A stretch of DNA of 64,000 nucleotides from Paragordius varius. Taxonomy: Eukaryota; Nematomorpha. The notes beneath the pieces were generated by a model that was not told where the DNA came from, ran no database searches, and saw only the letters and a list, made by a program, of their open reading frames with translations. The position numbers and the translations under genes are program-made. Numbering within the stretch: the stretch's first letter is position 1; each line of letters begins with the position of its first letter. Shown here piece by piece: positions 1-10,950 of this stretch. The stretch is taken from positions 12,958,001 to 13,022,000 of the forward strand of contig OZ176050.1 of NCBI GenBank assembly GCA_964247055.1. Reading direction: 5' to 3'.

Positions 1-143
1 TTGTTCGATACAATGGCAGTTTCCGTTTCAATTAATAATAATCTAAAGTGAAAAAAAAAATTATTACCATTGTAACGAAAATTTTGGATACAGTTTAGTT
101 TTAAATCAATTTTACGAGCGAATCCTATTTATTATTACATATA

Positions 144-337
144 CAGTATGAGTATGAATACTTTGCTAGAAATTTATTAATTATTGCCAAATAGTAAATA
201 CAACAAAGGGAAGTATTATTGGCTTATAGTTATTTTTTTCGCTATTTACTATTATTAGCCAATAATACTGTCCTTTGTTGTATTTACTATTTGGCAATAA
301 TTAATACCTTTTTAGCAATGTATACTTACTCATACTG
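144..337. mobile_element. TA-flanked palindromic MITE, family 1, copy a
   Basis: An almost perfectly palindromic 194-bp element. It begins CAGTATGAGTA after a TA and ends with the reverse complement before a TA, which fits Tc1/mariner-type target duplication. The arms carry the AATTATTGCCAAATAGTAAATAC block found in all family-1 copies. Other copies lie near 41.26, 51.86, 59.02 and 62.40 kb. No coding capacity. It lies just upstream of the coding exon that starts near 392, probably in an intron. Confidence 0.85.
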
Positions 338-391
338 TAATATTTGTTCTCGTTGAGGAGCATATTGTAAAAATATGTGATTTGGTAATAG

Positions 392-951
392 AATCGTACG
401 CCTCGATAGATAACAAACAATTTGCATCCAATAATGCATTTTACCATGAGTTAGGAACGCCCCAACATCCGTCTACAAGCTTTAATTTACAAACCCCATA
501 TATGTCATATAACCAACATACATCTCACCTTCCCACTTATAGTTTAACAAATGAACAACAAAATATCCCTGATCCCAACCATATAAATTTACAACATCAT
601 AGTAATGACATTTTGCCTGTTTTACCCCCAAATCCTTCATATTATACCAACAATGGTAAATTTTCACCAAGATTGATAATGTGTCGTTTTATAATACCCT
701 TATATTTTGATTAAATAATTACCTGATAAAGGGTTAATCATATTTTTAATGCTCAAATTTTGACTAAATGAACACATCTCATGTATGAATGTTGTATATA
801 CTAAAATTAAACAACATTTATTTTTTATTTAGAAAATAACATTATCGTTTCCTCGAGTTATTTGACAATCAGTCCTTCAAATATACAACTTTCTTCTAAT
901 ATACAATCGGTCAGTCAAACCTCAAATTATTACTATGCGCCGCAATCATAG
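392..951 (+). CDS. C-terminal exons of an unrecognised Asn/Gln/Ser/Tyr-rich protein (partial)
   Basis: Two coding exons, about 392-655 and 833-951 (stop TAG). The 655/656 donor (G|GTAAAT) and the 832/833 acceptor (TTTAG) join in frame. The upstream boundary is uncertain: the frame is open back to 316 and an AG precedes 392, but the pyrimidine tract is weak. The N-terminal part of the gene lies left of the window. The encoded tail of about 127 residues is low-complexity (Asn, Gln, Ser, Pro, Tyr) and ends SNYYYAPQS. No domain is visible. Such tails are common in animal transcription factors, but nothing here proves that. AATAAA signals follow near 1043 and 1098. The gene converges on the NRAMP gene. 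Confidence 0.5.
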
Positions 952-1386
952 TTTGTGCTATTATAAGGATGAAAAACTTAGCCAAATGCTCTTTTTATAT
1001 TTGGTTCATATCAGTAATCTTTAAAGCTAACAATATTTTCAGAATAAATTTTTGGTTCCCGCTTGCTACGTTACCCATTTTAATAAAACTCTAACGAAAT
1101 AAAGATCAATCACTTAATTGATATTACGCATTCTCTCTGTATAATATATATATATTTAAAATATTACACAACTCTAATATGTATTGTCAATTGTTTATTT
1201 TGTAAATGTCGATATAAATCAATTATATTTATATAAATAAATATGTTGCATGAAATCTCAAAATTTGCATGATTTATAAATGGTACATAAAATATATATG
1301 ACCAAACAAATAAATAACTAAGTAAAATAGCATATGTTCAAAAAAACTTATGTCATGATTGCATATTATAATAAAATTAATGTGTA
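952..1386. other. convergent 3' intergenic spacer
   Basis: 435 bp between the stop codons of two convergent genes. AT-rich, with AATAAA-type signals on the + strand (about 1043 and 1098) and TTTATT (AATAAA on the - strand) near 1193. Nothing else seen. Confidence 0.6.
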
Positions 1387-3969
1387 TTACAAAGAAGAAT
1401 CAGTATTTGTTTCACCGGTAATACATTTGTTTTTATTAGATATATCTAGCGTTTTGCTAGCCTTTAATTTGTGATCTATATTTAATTCATTTAAATCATC
1501 AGGTTTAAATGTAGAATAATCATTATTATAGATGTGATTGTCCGGAAATTCCGATTCTTGTAAAATGCATTCTTGATCATCATTTGTATTGGTGTTAAAT
1601 TTGAACAATTTAAATTTAATGCAATATGATTTTATTTGAGCAGGATTAACATACAAACTATGCAAATAATTCCATAATTCAGTCGTTTTGAATCCATAAT
1701 AGGCAAGGTATATGACGAATGCTGTATAAACAAACACAATCACAGAGAGAAATACCATAAATATGGGATTACTTAGGCTACCAGATGAATGATATGATAA
1801 TATTAATTGCCCAACAAAATAATAATTTATGCCGAGTACAATGAGAGACAATAGTATTGCGGCACATTGGGTGAGCAAAGAATTGGTAAATCCCATTCCC
1901 ATAATCCCTACTGCTCCACTAAACGTGACAACAGGGATTAAGGCAAAGGGAAGTTGTATACTTTGCAGTGCATTCAAAATATCATTCATGCGTGTAAGTG
2001 AACTTATATCCCGTCTAAGGGCTAAAGCAAGGGCAGGGAGAATGGCTATACAACGGGTAACACCCACTCTCATAGCACGGGACCATCTTAAATTCAGAAA
2101 TCCTTGCATAACAAATTGTCCCGCATACGTACCAGTCATAGTGGAACTCTGACCAGCAGCAAGTAATCCAAGCGCCCATGCAAAAAAAGACGGGGCTCCA
2201 AATCTACAGCCAAGAAATACTCCGGCCCTTAGTAAATCAATTTTAGCTCTGTCATTGCTTTGATCTTTTGGAAAAAGTGTGTCTACGTTAAGGTCCTTTA
2301 TATTGGGTAAGTTTTGGCTATAGTTCTTATTTTGAACCGGTGTAGACAATGAGAGTTGGTGAAAAGTGGTGCCATTATCTGAAAAATATATATTTTTATA
2401 ACATATAATAAAAAATTTCGATTAATGATGGTTAAACATGTAGAAAAAAAAATAAAACACTAGATTTACCCAAACATAATTTCCTCACATCGCCATTACT
2501 GAGACCGTAAAGAGAACTGGCAAAAACTGTAACAATGCATAAATTAATAAGAAAGGAGCAAGTTAAAGCGATTGTGGCCTCTATGGTGTAATAATAATTG
2601 GCTTGAGCAATTTGTTTTTTATCTTTTCTATCAATATCACGGGAATTGACAAGGGCCGAATGTAAGTACAAATTGTGAGGCATAATAACAGCACCCAATA
2701 TGCCGACAGCTTGTAGAATTACGCGTGAATCACAATTTCTGCAAGTTGGTACAAAGAGACCATGTAGCGTTTCCACCTAAATTACATTACACATTTTAAA
2801 AAACGATATGATATATGTAAATGCAAATTAATAAACAGTTAAAATTATCTAAAAGGTAAAACCCGACCTACATTTGTTAAATTTTTTAGATACTTATTTT
2901 GAAATAATTAGCTGAAAATGTGTCAAGCGACTATAAAATTATCATATTATATAGTCGGCTCTTGGGACAAGATAAATATTTGCGGTCATTTGAATTTTTT
3001 TGGTAAGTCATTCGATCTAAATATGTTGTGACCCTCTTCCTGAAGCCTAAGTATTTTCACATAGGTGTTGGCAAATTTATAAAAAAATGCAAAATATAAG
3101 CAGTATGGAGCGGCCATTTATAATTATTATAATACCTTGCCTAGCAATCTATTTTCAAAAGTTTAGATAAAAATTTATTTTTACCTGATAAATAATAGGA
3201 AAAAAATTAAATTAGCTATTTTAAAGTAACTACGATATGTTAAAAATAATTTTTATATTTTACAATGCTTGAATTAACGTAAGAATCTTACACAGTTTAC
3301 ACTAATTAATTAAATACTCACCATATCCGGTTTTACTGTAAAGAAGTGAAATCCAAAGGATACAGCCATAATGGCAATCAAAAAAGCAAAAAATGCTTCA
3401 AGTTTACGCAAACCGTAACGATCTATGCATAAAAATGTGAATGTGTCAAATATAGTGATTATGACTCCAGCATAAAGGGGCAGGCGACCTAAAGTTAACA
3501 AATATAGCGCAATGGCGGTTCCTATAACTTCTTGCATATCAGAACCTATGATAGCAAGTTCAATCATAATCCATAAAATATAGCGTGGAATAGTTGGATA
3601 TTGATCGTAACAAACTTCGGCTAAATGATTGCCAGTTACTACACCGATTCGAAGAGATAATCTTTGCACCAACAATCCAACTATAGTTGCTAAAAGCAAA
3701 ATCCATAATATTTTATATTCAGCTAAAGCTCCTGACCGTAAATCTGATTCGATATTACCAGGGTCCAAGTAAGCAATGCTCATAAGAAATCCAGGTCCTG
3801 TGAATGCCCATAATGTTTTGAAATTAAATTTAAATAAATCGCCTGCTGCATTGTTAGTTTCATTTTCATGTTTAGAATCATCATCTAATTTTGGAATAGA
3901 TACAGAACTGCCTTTATCACCGCTCGATCTCAAAACTGAAATAGTACCAATTCGTTCGCATGTGCTCAT
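1387..3969 (-). CDS. NRAMP (SLC11) divalent metal-ion transporter
   Basis: Proton-coupled transporter of Fe2+/Mn2+ in the plasma or endolysosomal membrane. Three coding exons: 3969-3322, 2776-2470 and 2378-1387, giving about 648 aa. The introns (545 and 91 nt) have GT-AG ends and keep frame. Family hallmarks are present: the TM1 metal-binding DPGN motif (about residues 69-72), the TM6 MPHN motif (about 248-251) and the transport signature [18 protein letters not shown] (from about 394). There are about 12 hydrophobic segments. The start at MSTCERIG was chosen because upstream codons look non-coding; an in-frame ATG at 4083 would add 38 residues. The C-terminal tail of about 90 residues is hydrophilic and makes the protein longer than the usual 530-570 aa. 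This is the animal NRAMP/DMT1/Malvolio type; the paralogue cannot be decided. Confidence 0.97.
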
Positions 3970-4119
3970 TAACTTATTAAAAGATACATATGTTATATTA
4001 AGTTTTTTGATATGCTGCGCCAAAAATCGGGGGATATAAAAAATATTCTGATAAAATATAAAAAATCTGATGGAAAAATACATCAGGGTTAATTTTGTTT
4101 CTTAGAAGTGATATAGTAG

Positions 4120-4860
4120 CTTCACCATATAGTAAAATGGTAAGATTTGCGCACATTTTGTTAAACAAAATTTTTTTATGAAAGCTAAATGCCTCATTTC
4201 ATAAAATATCACTAAATAAACAATTATACATATTTAGAACGATATTTTTAAATTTTTAGATTTGGGTCCCAAAAGTTTCAAATTTTTTCACTCAAAATCT
4301 AGTTCTATTAAAACAAACGCAAAAATACCGGGATTGCGTAATAAAAGTTATATACCAAAAAATGCATTTTTAAAATTATATTTTTCTTTTAGAGCGTACT
4401 TTATACTATTGTGAGGCATAGTGGAAACGTTATAAAAACGCTTTTAGATATTAAAAAAATATAATAGATAAAATTCAGCTATATATAAAGTGTTTTTGTA
4501 TATCAAAACGTTTTAATAACGTTTCCACTATGGCCCAGAATAGTATGAAGTATCTTTAACAAAATTTTTTATAAAAATTTATATTTCAAAAAAAATGCAT
4601 TTTAAAAAATATTATTAGTTGTTATCAAAATTTAACATATATCTCAAATTTTTATCGTGCATTCTCGGTTGCGTTTTTTTTTAAATAAAACTAGCGCGTA
4701 GAAAAAAATTTGAGACTTCGGAGCCCACATATAGAAATTTTAATTTTTTTAATATATTTTTTTGCTTTTTAAATGTATTTTTTTAAAATGTTGGTGATGG
4801 CGACCCAAAATTTTAATTAAAAAAAAATGTGCGCAAGTTTTGCCATTTTCTGATATGGAT
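4120..4860. repeat. long imperfect palindrome (about 740 bp)
   Basis: The outer arms share a segment around TTGCGCACATTTT (near 4148 and, inverted, near 4830). A middle pair resembles AGATTTGGGTCCCAAAAGTT. An inner pair carries CATAGTGGAAACGTTAT (about 4418 and, inverted, 4520). Related partial sequence occurs near 35415-35620 and 30830-30890. It looks like a decayed inverted-repeat transposable element. No coding capacity seen. Confidence 0.6.
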
Positions 4861-4969
4861 AAATTACCAAATACATAACATTTTTAAATCAATAGAGTCA
4901 AAACCAAAAGGATCATTATTATCGTGATACATTTTCCTATTAGAATATATATATTTCATCGAGAACTTT

Positions 4970-6203
4970 AGACATTGTTTATACACCTACTATCAGGCAA
5001 ACTCAACCCTTTTCAACCAAACTTAACGCTTTTTCAGTCAATAAACTCTTTTAAAATTCACCACTTACCGTTTCCTCTTTTTAAATAAACTGCTTTAATA
5101 TTATTAAACCCTTTTAAAGTTTAATAACCATGTATATGTTTGATTTAATTTATTCTTTTTAATTAAGACAAAATATTAAAATTTAGGTATAAAGCTATAT
5201 GTTTCAAAACAAACGCTTTTTTTTGAACCTAAAAACATTTATAGCAAACAAAATATGGTGATAAATACTTAAAAAAATTCTTAAAAATTATTTTTTACAA
5301 GAATATAAATGTTGGTATGAAATTTTTGAGTTGTATTTTAGAAACGGGGAGTCTAATTAAAAAATACGGAGTTTCGGTGGGAAGATGTGGAGTTTGATTG
5401 GGATATCGGTATTTGGTAGGATACGTTTAAATCTGCAATATGTATAAACTTAAAGCGCACGAAAACATCAAAAATATATTAAAAAATTAGTCCGAAATTC
5501 TAAGTTGTTATTTATTATAAATAGTATGTGTTAAGACATTTTTTATGTGTTTTTTTGTAATTAAAATTTTCTCCTGCCACACTTATTAGCTTTAAATAAC
5601 AAATATACACTGAGCGGGTAGAACGTTAATTGTAAAATGCTTAATAATAATAATAATATTGATAGGTTTGACACAGCTATGTATTATACGTGTTAATATA
5701 TTCAGGATTAGTATCGTGAATTTTTTTGTACCGCTGTTTGAGGTATCTCACTTTGCTATCAAAGGGTAATAATTTCTGTAACGTTCCGTAAAAGTATTAA
5801 CACCAGCTCGCCCAGGGCTGACACAATGATATTGAAAATTATGGAGTTACATGCTAAACTATTACATACTTATATTAATCATATAGACGCCTTCTAAATT
5901 CCCTTACTTAAATTTACATAAATACTACAAGCCTTGATTTAAACGTATCAATAAGAATTCAATAATAACGATTATCAAATTTCCACAGATCTATATATAA
6001 AATTTATTTGATAAATTAATAAAATGGTCATTGTCCAGTAAAAGAGAAAGTTATTAAAAATGCATGTAATGAATGGGATACATGAAAAATCTTTGGATAT
6101 ATAGTAAAATTTATAATACAGTGATTCACATGATGAATTTTATCAGAATCAAATATTTTTTATTATGTAATATTTTTTTCTGCTTTTTACATCATGTTGA
6201 TAG
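4970..6203. other. AT-rich intergenic DNA
   Basis: Spacer downstream (3') of the tetraspanin gene. No ORF of substance, RNA gene or clear repeat was seen. Confidence 0.5.
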
Positions 6204-8705
6204 TTAGACATCATTGTAATGTTTATTAGCAACATTATTCATAGTTTGATAAATATCGTGCATGTCATAGAGATGCGTGGGAAGCGTAGAATTCATTATA
6301 TTCCCTATCTTCATATTCATATCTATGCTATTGATATGATTAAATTTCTTGATATTATTTTTACTTAAATTATTATTTAATGTTCGTGGTTCAAAGTTAT
6401 TTTGATTCATTCTGTAATTATTATTATTATTGCTATTGATATTTTTCATGGCATAATATTGTTTGCAAAAATTGGCATACGTAGCCAAAGATTCAGGGTT
6501 AAGCATTAGTGGTAAAGTCGAATTTAACATAGCTTCGTTTACATTGGCGGTATTCCAATCATTCGAATTAGATTGGTATTTGCGTTTTATTGGTTGTGAA
6601 TCAATCATTCTCGTGACACCAAAATCAAAGGTACTATCTGCCCCTATACCACTATCGGGTGTTTGAGTTTTGAAAGATTTGATGTTGATGTTGTTGATAC
6701 TATGATTAAAATTTTTATTTACAGGAGTATTTGGAATTTGTGATTGATTCGTATACTTATTTATGTTCCCATAAATTTTGGCACATTCCCTGTTGATAAG
6801 GGTTGAATAATCTATGGGATTTGATGAATGATTTACCTTTACTAATTCCTTATATATTTTTGTTTGTTGTGATGTTGTAGGAGGATCATTACATAATCTT
6901 ATATCCAAATTACTTGGATAATATTGTTTTTGTACCATCGATCCGTCATTTGGCTTGGAATAATTATTTAAAGTTAAATTAAGTTTAGATGCTTTATTAT
7001 TAGTTTTATTAATTTGAGAAAACGATGTTTCCATTACGTTATTTGCATGTGGCTCGTCCTGATTATCATTGGATAATAGAGTGATACCAGTTTGATTTTC
7101 CAAATCTGAATTGTTAGCATTAGGCCCAAATGTTTCATTTGCGCTTTGTGGCTTCTGGAATTTTTCAGGTTTTTGTCTGTCAGCCACCACCATTTCTTTT
7201 ACCTTATTATAGTCAGAGACAGATTGAGCTGTGCCATTTTCATCCTGGTAAACTCTATAATTACTATGGGCACCATTATAATTTTGCCAATTTTGAGGGT
7301 AAGATTTGCAAAAATCCTCCGTATTGCAGTTCGTAAAATTTAGTTGGTTCAAATTTAAACCATCGTCGACATTATCCATTTGATCAGGATCATCGCCATC
7401 ATTATTCTGATTGAGTAATGGGGGAGAGTAGTTAGATTGTTGCATATTATAATTATGTTGGAAATGTTGTTTAGTTAAATCTTTCATCGCTTTGATAAGT
7501 AAGATAAGGAATATAACCTTGACCAATGATAGTAAACAGTATCCAACAATGTAAAAATTTAAGGCTACATTCACCAACCATTGTTTTAGGGGTCGATTGC
7601 ATCCTGTGTGTGATACAGTATTACTGTGATACTCAAATAATTGACACTCAGTTGTGTGTTGACCTGGTTGGGACATGATGTCAGAATTAATTTTACAACA
7701 ACTAGCCGGTATAACGTTCAAATTATTCCGATTTTTAGCTAACAAATAATTCATTACACCTCCTTTCGGTTTAACTTCAGAAAGATAATTTTTATCTTTG
7801 ATAGTCCCTGGATGATGGTGTCGTTTGTAATAAGCCAGCGTATGAATACTACGTTTTCTTTGCCGATCAAACCAAGCAGTGTTTATAAAATCTAATGGGC
7901 CATTGATACCACAACACTCTTGATGCATTTGAAGGGTATCCCATGCCTTAGTGTATGCCTTATCTAACCCATAAAGTGTTTGAAATTGCGATTCGATACG
8001 TGAAGACCACGTTGTTGATGAGAAAGGGATTAATTGATTCCCAGATTTGCTTTGAATCGCTGGTGTAGATTGTGGACTGGTCCCAATTTTTGTCGTTGCA
8101 AAATATGGTGTACTATCAAATTTGACCATAATCAAAAATCGTACGAACCAAATGAGTCCAATACATGCATCACTTAGTAATAGGAATACTAAAATGCCAC
8201 AATAAGCACGTAAGTATCTAACAACTTTGGTATTTTTCTTGGTACTAGCTAAATCTAACAAATTGTAGGATAAAATTCTACGGTTTTGTCCATCTTGTTC
8301 GCATCCTTCACCATGTTGTAAATGGGTTGTTTCGATGGCTGGGATTGCAGCATTTTCTCTATACCGGTATATTGATTGATTTGGACTTTGCGCTTTTCGA
8401 CCATATGCACAAACGCAAAACAGCCCAATGATTTGTATTATACCAGCTTGAATTAACAGGACAGTCAAGGCAAATATAAGGCTAACATCCTTACCCCATT
8501 CAATAGGTATGAGTTGGAAAAAAGGATGAGCCTTTAGATTTCGGGCAAACAGATAGAATACGAAAACGGATAGAAACAGGAGAAAGTTACAGAGATGAAT
8601 CCATTTTTGATACGCGTGTTGCCTGAATAATTTTGCAAATATCTGCTTAGGCTTTCGATGCCAGGAATTCAGTTTTTTGGGAGCATCTTTACACCTTTCT
8701 TGCAT
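6204..8705 (-). CDS. tetraspanin with a very long Asn-rich cytoplasmic tail
   Basis: Single-exon 833-aa protein. Four hydrophobic segments fall at about residues 34-54, 74-102, 164-195 and 376-406. The large extracellular loop between TM3 and TM4 has the tetraspanin cysteine signature: CCG (about 264-266), PASCC (about 333-337), another Cys near 354 and GC (about 368-369). These normally form disulfides in plasma-membrane organiser proteins that bind integrins and other partners. The loop (about 180 residues) is longer than the usual 70-130. After TM4 comes a tail of about 427 residues, hydrophilic and full of Asn, Ser and Gln, with a run such as NSNNNNNYRMNQNN. Ordinary tetraspanins end within a few tens of residues of TM4. 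The tail is in frame with no stop, so it is part of the protein. Confidence 0.93.
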   Translation of the reverse strand: MQERCKDAPKKLNSWHRKPKQIFAKLFRQHAYQKWIHLCNFLLFLSVFVFYLFARNLKAHPFFQLIPIEWGKDVSLIFALTVLLIQAGIIQIIGLFCVCAYGRKAQSPNQSIYRYRENAAIPAIETTHLQHGEGCEQDGQNRRILSYNLLDLASTKKNTKVVRYLRAYCGILVFLLLSDACIGLIWFVRFLIMVKFDSTPYFATTKIGTSPQSTPAIQSKSGNQLIPFSSTTWSSRIESQFQTLYGLDKAYTKAWDTLQMHQECCGINGPLDFINTAWFDRQRKRSIHTLAYYKRHHHPGTIKDKNYLSEVKPKGGVMNYLLAKNRNNLNVIPASCCKINSDIMSQPGQHTTECQLFEYHSNTVSHTGCNRPLKQWLVNVALNFYIVGYCLLSLVKVIFLILLIKAMKDLTKQHFQHNYNMQQSNYSPPLLNQNNDGDDPDQMDNVDDGLNLNQLNFTNCNTEDFCKSYPQNWQNYNGAHSNYRVYQDENGTAQSVSDYNKVKEMVVADRQKPEKFQKPQSANETFGPNANNSDLENQTGITLLSNDNQDEPHANNVMETSFSQINKTNNKASKLNLTLNNYSKPNDGSMVQKQYYPSNLDIRLCNDPPTTSQQTKIYKELVKVNHSSNPIDYSTLINRECAKIYGNINKYTNQSQIPNTPVNKNFNHSINNINIKSFKTQTPDSGIGADSTFDFGVTRMIDSQPIKRKYQSNSNDWNTANVNEAMLNSTLPLMLNPESLATYANFCKQYYAMKNINSNNNNNYRMNQNNFEPRTLNNNLSKNNIKKFNHINSIDMNMKIGNIMNSTLPTHLYDMHDIYQTMNNVANKHYNDV

Positions 8706-8759
8706 TTTTATACGGTATTAACTGTTTCGGTGATTAAGAATTTCAAAAATATATATATT

Positions 8760-9832
8760 TTTTATAAAAAAAAACGAGGATAAAATTTTCTGTTACGATG
8801 AGAAAGTAGGGATAATTATCACACGAAAGTGTGAGTTAGTCCCACTTAGTACTCATACTATGTTTACTTTTATGTGTGGTTAGAATTTAATATTGTATAA
8901 AATAAATACACCACAGAATTTATATATTAATTTTTACAGCATAAAAAGTTTAATGTTATCAACTATCATAGTAAAAAACCTCTATACTATTGTACATTCA
9001 TCTTTATAATAGTATATGTAAATGTTTTAAACTGTACACCATTTTTATGTGTATATAGGAATTTTTATATTATAAGTAAGTAGATAAATATAAAACCTTA
9101 TGTTATAAAGGTAAAAAATGATAAAATTTACTGTATACTTTTTTTATCTTTTGGGGTTTTTAAAAAATTAATTTATAAAACAATGAAAAATTATACTTCA
9201 AATGACCAAAGATGGTTAGATAAAGTTTGATGAGTGGAAAAATTTAATCTTATGTTTATATTTAATTTATTTTATTTTAAATTTACATAATTTTTTTAAT
9301 CTGAAATTTACATAATTAGTTTTGTTTTCTAAATACGTTAAATATAATTAATAAATATCGGATATTTATTCCTAAAAAAATTAATAAAAATTATTTAAAT
9401 CAAATATTGATTTTTGAATTTAATTTTTATTTAAAATATTTTAACCCATTCGGTATCACATTCGTCACGAAATTCTAAATTTCGATTTCAAAGCAAAATT
9501 AAAATTGTCAAGAGTGTGTCATATAATTTTTATCATAATTTTTCTTTTTGATGTTTTTTTGAGGAAAGTGCGGTGTTTAATGCCATTTTATGAAGGTGAG
9601 ATTTTTTATTTTGGCAAAAATGTATAGACGGTTAAAAATTAAAAACTAAAAATAATAAGTAAGTTAAGGTCTATACTATAATTTATTCAAAGACTTATTA
9701 ATTTCATATTACCGCAAAACTTTTTTTTATTGTAAAGTCCAATATTTGTAATGTTAATAATTTGATGACTTGTGATAAAATTGTTGTTTTACACCTGTTC
9801 CTCATCTTTAAAAAATTTTAAAATATATATTA
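8760..9832. other. AT-rich spacer upstream of the tetraspanin gene
   Basis: About 1 kb of 5' flank for the minus-strand tetraspanin gene. No ORF or clear regulatory motif could be supported. Confidence 0.45.
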
Positions 9833-10006
9833 CAGAAGCGTATGCCATAAAAAATTATTAGTCCATAAAATAATAAATAAAAATGTTTTTATCAAAAAAA
9901 CAAGGGGATATTGTAGATATGTCTATACAAACTAGGGTTGTTTTTTTAAAAAAACATTTTTTTATACCTTTTATGGACTAATATTGTTTTATGCCATACG
10001 CTACTG
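9833..10006. mobile_element. TA-flanked MITE, family 3, copy a
   Basis: 174-bp element with terminal inverted repeats related to CAGTAGCGTATGGCATAAAA, followed by TTATTAGTCCATAAAA in both arms, and TA at both ends (mariner-type). Copies lie at 51442-51597 and, shorter, at 58236-58338. The centre is not palindromic. Confidence 0.75.
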
Positions 10007-10950
10007 TATATAAAAAAACTATAAAAGTATAAAACATACTACAATTATAATATTTTACCTGTAAATAAATTATAATTATAAAGTTATTTATAGTATCTTT
10101 AGGTCAGTCAATTGATTGATTTTTTATGGAAATATTACGATTAATCCGATAATAATATATGTCTATAAAAAAACTTCACGTATCAAATAACACTTTTGAT
10201 TAAAATGTATAGCATAAGTAATACAATATTAACCTTTATCTAAAATTAGTAGATTTAGAAAAATTTTAAACCTTTAATTGTCAATATTTGAAATCGGATT
10301 ACAGTGAGTGACATTATTTAATTTAATAAATATTTTTGTCGCCCAATGCAATATTTTTTATATTTTATTTAACAGAAAGTGTTGAATGTCAAACCATCAG
10401 ATTTTATCGCATATAAATTAATTTAAATCATTTATATTTATGACATAACATTTGTGACAGATATGCTAAAAAAATTGGAAAACTATGGACCTATTTTAAT
10501 AAAAATAAAACTTTTACCTCCGAAAAACTTATTGTATAATCTAAAAAAAAGTTTTGCTTGCAATAAAAATGTTTAAGTAGTAACGCCCCTTAAACACCAG
10601 ATTTGTGAGAAAATTTTGAATTTTTTACCTGACTCGCAGTAATAATATAAAAAGTATATTTAGACAATATTTTATACATGCTAATGTTTGTCACCTATTT
10701 GCTCATCAAAAACGGTGACTTCCTGTTGTTTTTCGAACGCAAGAACTTACATTTTTGAAAAAGAAAGCCTCGGGCAGAATTAAGAAATAAGAAAGAAATT
10801 TTGGGTAAAAAATAATATTAAGCCTTAAATTATGTTCGCAGTAATATTGAATTCCAATTTATTATTAATAAAAAAAATTATTTTAAAATTCGTAAATCAT
10901 TCGCATATAAATGTACCAAAACATAAGGGTTAAAAAAGTTATAACTATGG
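10007..10950. other. AT-rich intergenic DNA
   Basis: Between MITE family 3 copy a and the 3' end of the coiled-coil gene. Around 10680-10790 the composition is less AT-biased, but no coherent coding frame or known repeat was found. Confidence 0.4.

Noticed and set aside
10680-10790. Less AT-biased stretch that might be a short exon
   Set aside because: No frame gives a recognisable peptide and no paired splice sites fit the neighbouring coiled-coil gene, which already ends at 10951.
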